The notes under the pieces were generated by a model, which did no database searches, was not told the DNA's origin, and worked only from the letters and a program-made list of their open reading frames with translations. From positions 62,001 to 126,000 of the forward strand of contig JAFEVB010000044.1 in NCBI GenBank assembly GCA_032629725.1: 64,000 nucleotides of DNA. Reading direction: 5' to 3'. Every line of letters starts with the position of its first letter. Position 1 is the first letter of the stretch. Source of the DNA: Gremmenia infestans (taxonomy: Eukaryota > Ascomycota > Leotiomycetes > Helotiales > Hamatocanthoscyphaceae). The translations under genes and the position numbers were made by a program. Positions 59,164 to 64,000 of the stretch are shown piece after piece.

Positions 59164-62100
59164 ATGCGCCGACTCCTGGGGCAAGCAGTCCTTGCGACTC
59201 TATCACTATCATGGACCGCTTCGGCCTTTTCCAACTACTCGTCCATAGACATGATGCGCGCTCAATTATCTCTCATGGACGACCGACCCGATGATTGCCC
59301 CCCATGGTATAATGCTCTACACGCCACCATAATTGTCGCAATTTACTAACAAGATGCAGTTTCAATTGTCTCCTCCCAGCTTTCACCTGCGGTCAATATT
59401 CCGAATGCAATATATACAATGGCAAATGTTCATGTCCTCCGGGGTACGGGGGCGACGACTGTCTATCTCCAGGTACGAATCCTCTGCTGGACGAAGTTGT
59501 GGCGAGGGAATACAACATATTAACTAGCTTCTAGTCTGTGGATCGTTAGCAGATGGAAAGGATCGACCTATGCGACAAGGGGAATACTGCGAATGTGACG
59601 ATGGCTGGACTGGAATCAACTGCAACGTCTGCACCACCAACAAAGCTTGTAACGCTTTGATGCCGAAACCAGACGATGGAGAGGAACGACCGGGTGGCGT
59701 TTGCTACCAGAATGGGGAGGTAGTGAAGGAGAACTACCAAATGTGCGATGTCACGAATAAGAAGATTGTTGATATTTTGGACGGGAGAAGACCTCAAGTC
59801 ACATTTACCTGCAATGCAGAGCACGAAACTTGCGATTTCCAGTGTAGGTACAAACCAAAAGCCAGTCTTCCAAAACTAACATATCCCAGTCTGGGTCGAA
59901 CAGCAAGAATCATTCTACTGCTCGCTCGATACCTGCTCTTCCTCGGCTCACAACGATGTCGGACAAAACAGTACCAGCTACAAATGCGATAACATACAAT
60001 GCAAGTGTATCCCGGACAGGATGCTATGTGGAGAAAATGGTTCCGTGGATATTACAGACTTTCTGGATCAGTCAATCAAAGGACCAGCGTCATTCAGTTG
60101 TCTACAGGAATCGCAAGGCGCAAACAACTGCCAATTTCAGGAGCCTCAAATGGATTTGTTGATTCAACAGATGTTTGGAGACAAGAGTATCTTTATCAAC
60201 TGCCAGGCAGGCGAATGTCTTTATGAAACCGAAGTTCCTGGATTCGAGCGGCCAGTAAAGAGGATAAATACCCCTTTAATCGCAGGAGTCATTGCAGGTG
60301 CCTCACTTTTCGTGGTTGGTGTAATCCTGTTGGTCTGGTACTTATCACGAAGACAATTCAAGTATGGTCCAATCCACTTGGATGATTCGGATGACGAGAG
60401 CTCTAAGCTCATGTCTGACCACAAGCCCGCTTCCTTGTTCTTTGAGAATGTTTCCTATCATCTAAACGGAAAGCAAATTCTCTCAGGGGTCCAAGGTGTG
60501 GCGCATCCCGGAGAAATTATGGCTATTATGGGTGCTTCAGGAGCTGGCAAGACGACTTTCCTTGATATTCTTGCTCGCAAGAACAAACGAGGTGTTACTC
60601 GTGGAGACTTCTACGTTAACGGAGAGAAGGTCGACGACACCGAGTACAAGAATGTCGTTGGATTCGTCGACCAAGAAGATACCATGCTCTCTACCCTTAC
60701 AGTCCACGAAACTATCATGACTAGCGCTCTTTTGCGACTACCTCGAGATATGGGCCGAGCTGCTAAGGAACAAAGGGTGTACGAGGTTGAGAAACAGCTT
60801 GGAATTAGTGCGATCAAAGATTCCCTAATTGGCTCGGAAGAAGGGAAAGGCCGCGGGATCTCAGGAGGTGAGAAACGAAGAGTTGGAATTGCTTGTGAGC
60901 TTGTTACAAGTCCAAGCATTTTGTTCTTGGACGAGCCAACAAGTGGACTTGATGCTTATAATGCTTTCAATGTCATCGAATGTCTTGTTACGCTCGCAAA
61001 GACCTACAAACGGACAGTGATCTTTACAATCCATCAACCACGCTCGAATATCGTGGCTCTTTTCGACAGGTTACTACTACTGGCTAAAGGAAAGACTGTC
61101 TACTCCGGCGAATTTGGACAATGTCAAGATTACTTTGAACATATTGGTTACTCATGTCCGCCCGGATTCAACATCGCGGATTATCTCGTGGACTTGACGA
61201 TGCATGTTGGAGCTCCTCACACCCCAACCGACGAGGGGATAGATGATTTGAATACAGGTGGCAATTCAAGTGCAGGGCCAAGCAGCACCAGGGCTGTGAA
61301 ATCGATCGCCAGTATCTCCGGCGGGAGTATAAATGACGACTTGGCTAGCAGTCCAGGGGACTCACTACTAAGACCTAAGAGTAAACGAAGAGACTCGGTG
61401 AAGGCAAAACAGGAAAGAGAGCTTTACACACGCAAGAAGACCGGGCATGAAACACCAGGCTCTCAACCGGACGATACCCCAGTGGATCCCAACGCAAATC
61501 CACAACAATGGGTACGACTATCAAAGCAGCAAAGCAATCACGTACCACAGCAGATTTTGGACGATCCTGACAACCTTCCACCTGCAGCATCGACAACGGG
61601 CACTGATCTTGACATCCTCGTTTCAGCATATGCACAGTCTGACATTGCTGGTAACATTCATGAAGACATCCATTCTGCGATAGCATCCGCTCAGCAAGCC
61701 AATGGCGGTATGAATGGGCACTCTTCAGGAGATCGATCCCCACATACTGGAGCTATGGGCAGAGGATATGCAAGAATTGGGTACATCCGACAATTCATCA
61801 TCCTCTCAGGACGGACCTGGAAGAATCTGTACAGAAATCCAATGTTGATGCTCACGCATTACGCCATCGCAATTCTCCTCGCAGTTCTCTCCGGATTCCT
61901 TTTCTATGGTCTAACGGACGACATCCCCGGCTTCCAAAACCGCCTCGGACTGTTCTTCTTCGTCCTAGCCCTCTTCGGCTTCAGTACCCTCTCCAGTCTA
62001 ACAGTCTTCGCCACCGAGCGTCTGCTCTTCGTCCGCGAGCGCGCAAACGGCTACTACTCCCCAATAACCTACTTCCTCTCCAAAGTAATTTTCGATATCG

Positions 62101-62612
62101 TACCCCTCCGCATAATACCCCCAATCATCATGGGCTCCATCATCTACCCCATGACAGGCCTCGTACCTGACGCGCCCCACTTCTTCAAGTTCATCCTCGT
62201 GCTCGTCCTCTTCAACCTCGCCGCTGCAGGAATCTGTCTCTTCATTGGCATAGTCTGCAAAGACGGGGGCGTTGCTTCGCTAATTGGCTCCCTCGTCATG
62301 CTCTTCTCCCTCCTCTTTGCAGGTCTGCTCCTAAACCACGACGCTATACCGAAATCGGCAGTCTGGCTCCAAGCTATCTCAATTTTCCACTATGGCTTTG
62401 AAGCGCTGATTGTAAATGAGGTTACGTTTCTCATGCTTGAGGATCATAAATATGGGATTGATATTAAAATCCCAGGCGCGAGTATATTGAGTAGTTTTGG
62501 GTTTGACACCCAGGCGCTTTGGCCTGACGTACTTAGTTTGGGGTGCTTTGCTGCTGCTTTTATTGTGTTGGCGTATGTGGCTATGCATGTTTTGCTTGTA
62601 GAGAGGAGGTAG
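59164..62612 (+). CDS. ADP1: ABC transporter, ABCG half-size, Adp1-like with EGF-like ectodomain (1,095 aa)
   Basis: Exons 59164-59306, 59360-59472, 59535-59843 and 59890-62612 join in phase (introns 53, 62 and 46 bp). A signal peptide (residues 1-21) leads into a Cys-rich ectodomain with EGF-like patterns (CGQYSECNIYNGKCSCPPGYGGDDC and CECDDGWTGINC). One membrane segment follows at about 316-340. The single nucleotide-binding domain has Walker A GASGAGKTT near 403, signature ISGGEKRR near 513 and Walker B LFLDEPTSGLD near 534. A long Ser/Pro/Gln-rich linker, then six or so C-terminal membrane segments (from about 819), complete it. Topology and length match S. cerevisiae Adp1, whose substrate is poorly defined. 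It is probably a conserved vacuolar or plasma-membrane transporter rather than a cluster gene. Confidence 0.93.
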
Positions 62613-63488
62613 AGTGGGTTCTGCGTGGTAGATAGAGAGATGTAGCATGATGTTAATTATGTGCGAGCATTTGGACGGGTATTTTCTTTTGTTCTTTGGC
62701 AGACGGTGCCTTGCATATGGCGTTCGGTTCTTGCAGATTATGTCATGGCCTCTATACCAATGTTATCTATCAGAAATACATAAAATTCATTGTGAGCCTA
62801 TCCCCCTCGTCTATGACCGGTTGGAAGGCTGCAGTCGTCAACCTCAAGCCCAACAGAGCTGATTGCAGCAAGATGACTGCCATCTGCTGTTGTTCCACCA
62901 CAACCATGTTGATTTGGGCAGACCTGGCAGCTACAGGGCCCCAAGCCCAGCTATATCTGTGCGCTCTAGTAGAGGTTCATGCATTTGAATGTCGTTGTAG
63001 ATGTATTTTCTTTGGGGATGTAGGAATACCTGGGTCTGGAATGTGCACCCGGAGTATGTGTTGTGGAAGCACTAGAGATGCAGGACGACAGAGCTAAGCC
63101 CATACTTGTCAGAAAGGTGACAGCACCCATGTCCATAATTGTCAGGAAAATGACAAGACCAACTACATGCGGAACGGTATTTAACGACTTCTGAAATCCA
63201 ACGATCATTAATACCATTATGATTGAAAATTTGGCAAAGCAAGTGCTGTTTGGCCCAATCATCTGATGTTAAAATCGAGATTCCCAAGATTATTTTCATG
63301 CAGTACAATGGATTCTGACAATCGCCACTCTTGGAAGTCCTCTATGAGCCTTGTATATTCATTATTATTAGTCCTCTTGCTACAATATAAGTCCTTGCAT
63401 AGCCTCTCATTCTTAATCAACCTGTACCAAGACTTGCCAGCTTTTTCACTCTTCTAGACGCACCAACCATCTATCTTCCTATCACCCA
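62613..63488. promoter_or_regulatory. intergenic region with paired dyad repeats
   Basis: Upstream region of the last gene. Two dyads TGTCA-N6-TGACA lie at 63107-63122 and 63140-63155, exactly 33 bp apart. No gene is seen. Confidence 0.45.
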
Positions 63489-64000
63489 ATGGCATCTATA
63501 GGGTCGTTCCTCACACAAGCATTCCCACCGAGTCCACAATTCACCGAAAAGGATGTTCCTTCTCAAGTGGGCAAAGTTTTTATTGTCACAGGCGGCAATT
63601 CAGGCATCGGGTATGAAGTTGTTAAAATCCTCTACTCCAAGGGCGGCACAGTCTACATGGCTGGCCGTAATTCAGAAAAAATCAATGCGGCAATCGAAAC
63701 TATAAAGTCCACTCACACCGCTAGCCCTGGACGTATCAAGAGTCTCATTCTCGACCTCGGCGACCTTAGCACAATCCCATCCTGCGTCGCCGACTTCCTC
63801 GCCCAAGAATCCCGCCTCGATATTCTCTGGAACAACGGAGGCATCGCCCAAGTCCCAGCCGGCAGTGTCAGCGCCCAAGGCCACGAAGCCCAGATCGGCA
63901 CCAATTGTCTCGGGCCCTTCCTCTTGACGCAACTCCTTCTTCCTGTCCTCCTGCGAACCGCAAAATCAGTACCCACAGCTGGCGTGCGTGTAGTATGGGT
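63489..64000 (+). CDS. short-chain dehydrogenase/reductase, 5' part (partial)
   Basis: A frame open from the ATG at 63489 to the window end reads MASIGSFLTQAFPPSPQFTEKDVP, then VFIVTGGNSGIGYEVVKIL (the SDR nucleotide-binding motif), YMAGRNSEKINAAIETIK, LDLGDLSTIPS and LWNNGGIAQVP, the NNAG-type strand, with LGPFLLTQLLLP. The layout is that of retinol dehydrogenase / WW-domain oxidoreductase-like fungal SDRs. The catalytic YxxxK lies beyond the window. No intron is needed in the visible part, and the substrate is unknown. Confidence 0.88.
   Translation, partial: MASIGSFLTQAFPPSPQFTEKDVPSQVGKVFIVTGGNSGIGYEVVKILYSKGGTVYMAGRNSEKINAAIETIKSTHTASPGRIKSLILDLGDLSTIPSCVADFLAQESRLDILWNNGGIAQVPAGSVSAQGHEAQIGTNCLGPFLLTQLLLPVLLRTAKSVPTAGVRVVW

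Noticed and set aside
1..64000. CRISPR arrays, bacterial operons, ribosome binding sites
   Set aside because: Introns and gene families show a fungal nuclear genome; no regularly spaced repeat array is present.

Overview
The window is nuclear DNA of a filamentous ascomycete. Genes on both strands carry short spliceosomal introns (mostly 44-150 bp) with GTATGT/GTAAGT-like donors, CTAAC/CTGAC-like branch sites and YAG acceptors. The families present (highly reducing polyketide synthase, GH28 rhamnogalacturonase, FSH1 hydrolase, F-box protein, Adp1-type ABC transporter, dienelactone hydrolase, fungal protoglobin-like protein) fit Pezizomycotina. A plant-associated or saprotrophic leotiomycete would suit, but that is inference. 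Every exon structure below was built by hand from splice signals and checked for phase; none is backed by transcripts.

Layout. 1-11.5 kb: the tail of an unrecognised open frame, a secreted protein of unknown function (-), a dienelactone hydrolase (-), a probably myristoylated HTH-like protein (+), a mitochondrial-type short-chain dehydrogenase (-) and an F-box protein (+). 11.5-20.5 kb: a long Ser-rich secreted protein (-), a small secreted protein (+), a conserved cytoplasmic-type protein (+) and a weak open frame. 20-26 kb is gene-poor with simple repeats. 26-37 kb: a one-TM orphan, an unrecognised three-exon protein, a protoglobin-like protein, a decayed short-chain dehydrogenase, a TPR-like orphan and a small secreted protein. 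39.6-52.1 kb: a rhamnogalacturonan hydrolase facing the tail of a nine-exon highly reducing PKS (KS-AT-DH-ER-KR-ACP, no methyltransferase, no release domain), and, divergently across about 2.2 kb, an FSH1/LovG-type serine hydrolase. 54-64 kb: a SET/MYND protein with a frameshift, a PLP aminotransferase, an Adp1-type ABC transporter divergent from it, and the 5' part of another short-chain dehydrogenase.

How the genes may work together. The clearest unit is the PKS plus the FSH1 hydrolase. The synthase ends in a carrier domain with no thioesterase or reductase, and the hydrolase is of the kind known to free reduced chains in trans. The expected product is an unmethylated, reduced acyl acid. 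No pathway transcription factor, P450 or methyltransferase lies next to them. The aminotransferase (57.3-58.5 kb) and ABC transporter may or may not belong. The secreted proteins and the GH28 enzyme point to an accessory, host- or substrate-facing region. No rRNA, tRNA, CRISPR array or intact transposon was recognised.
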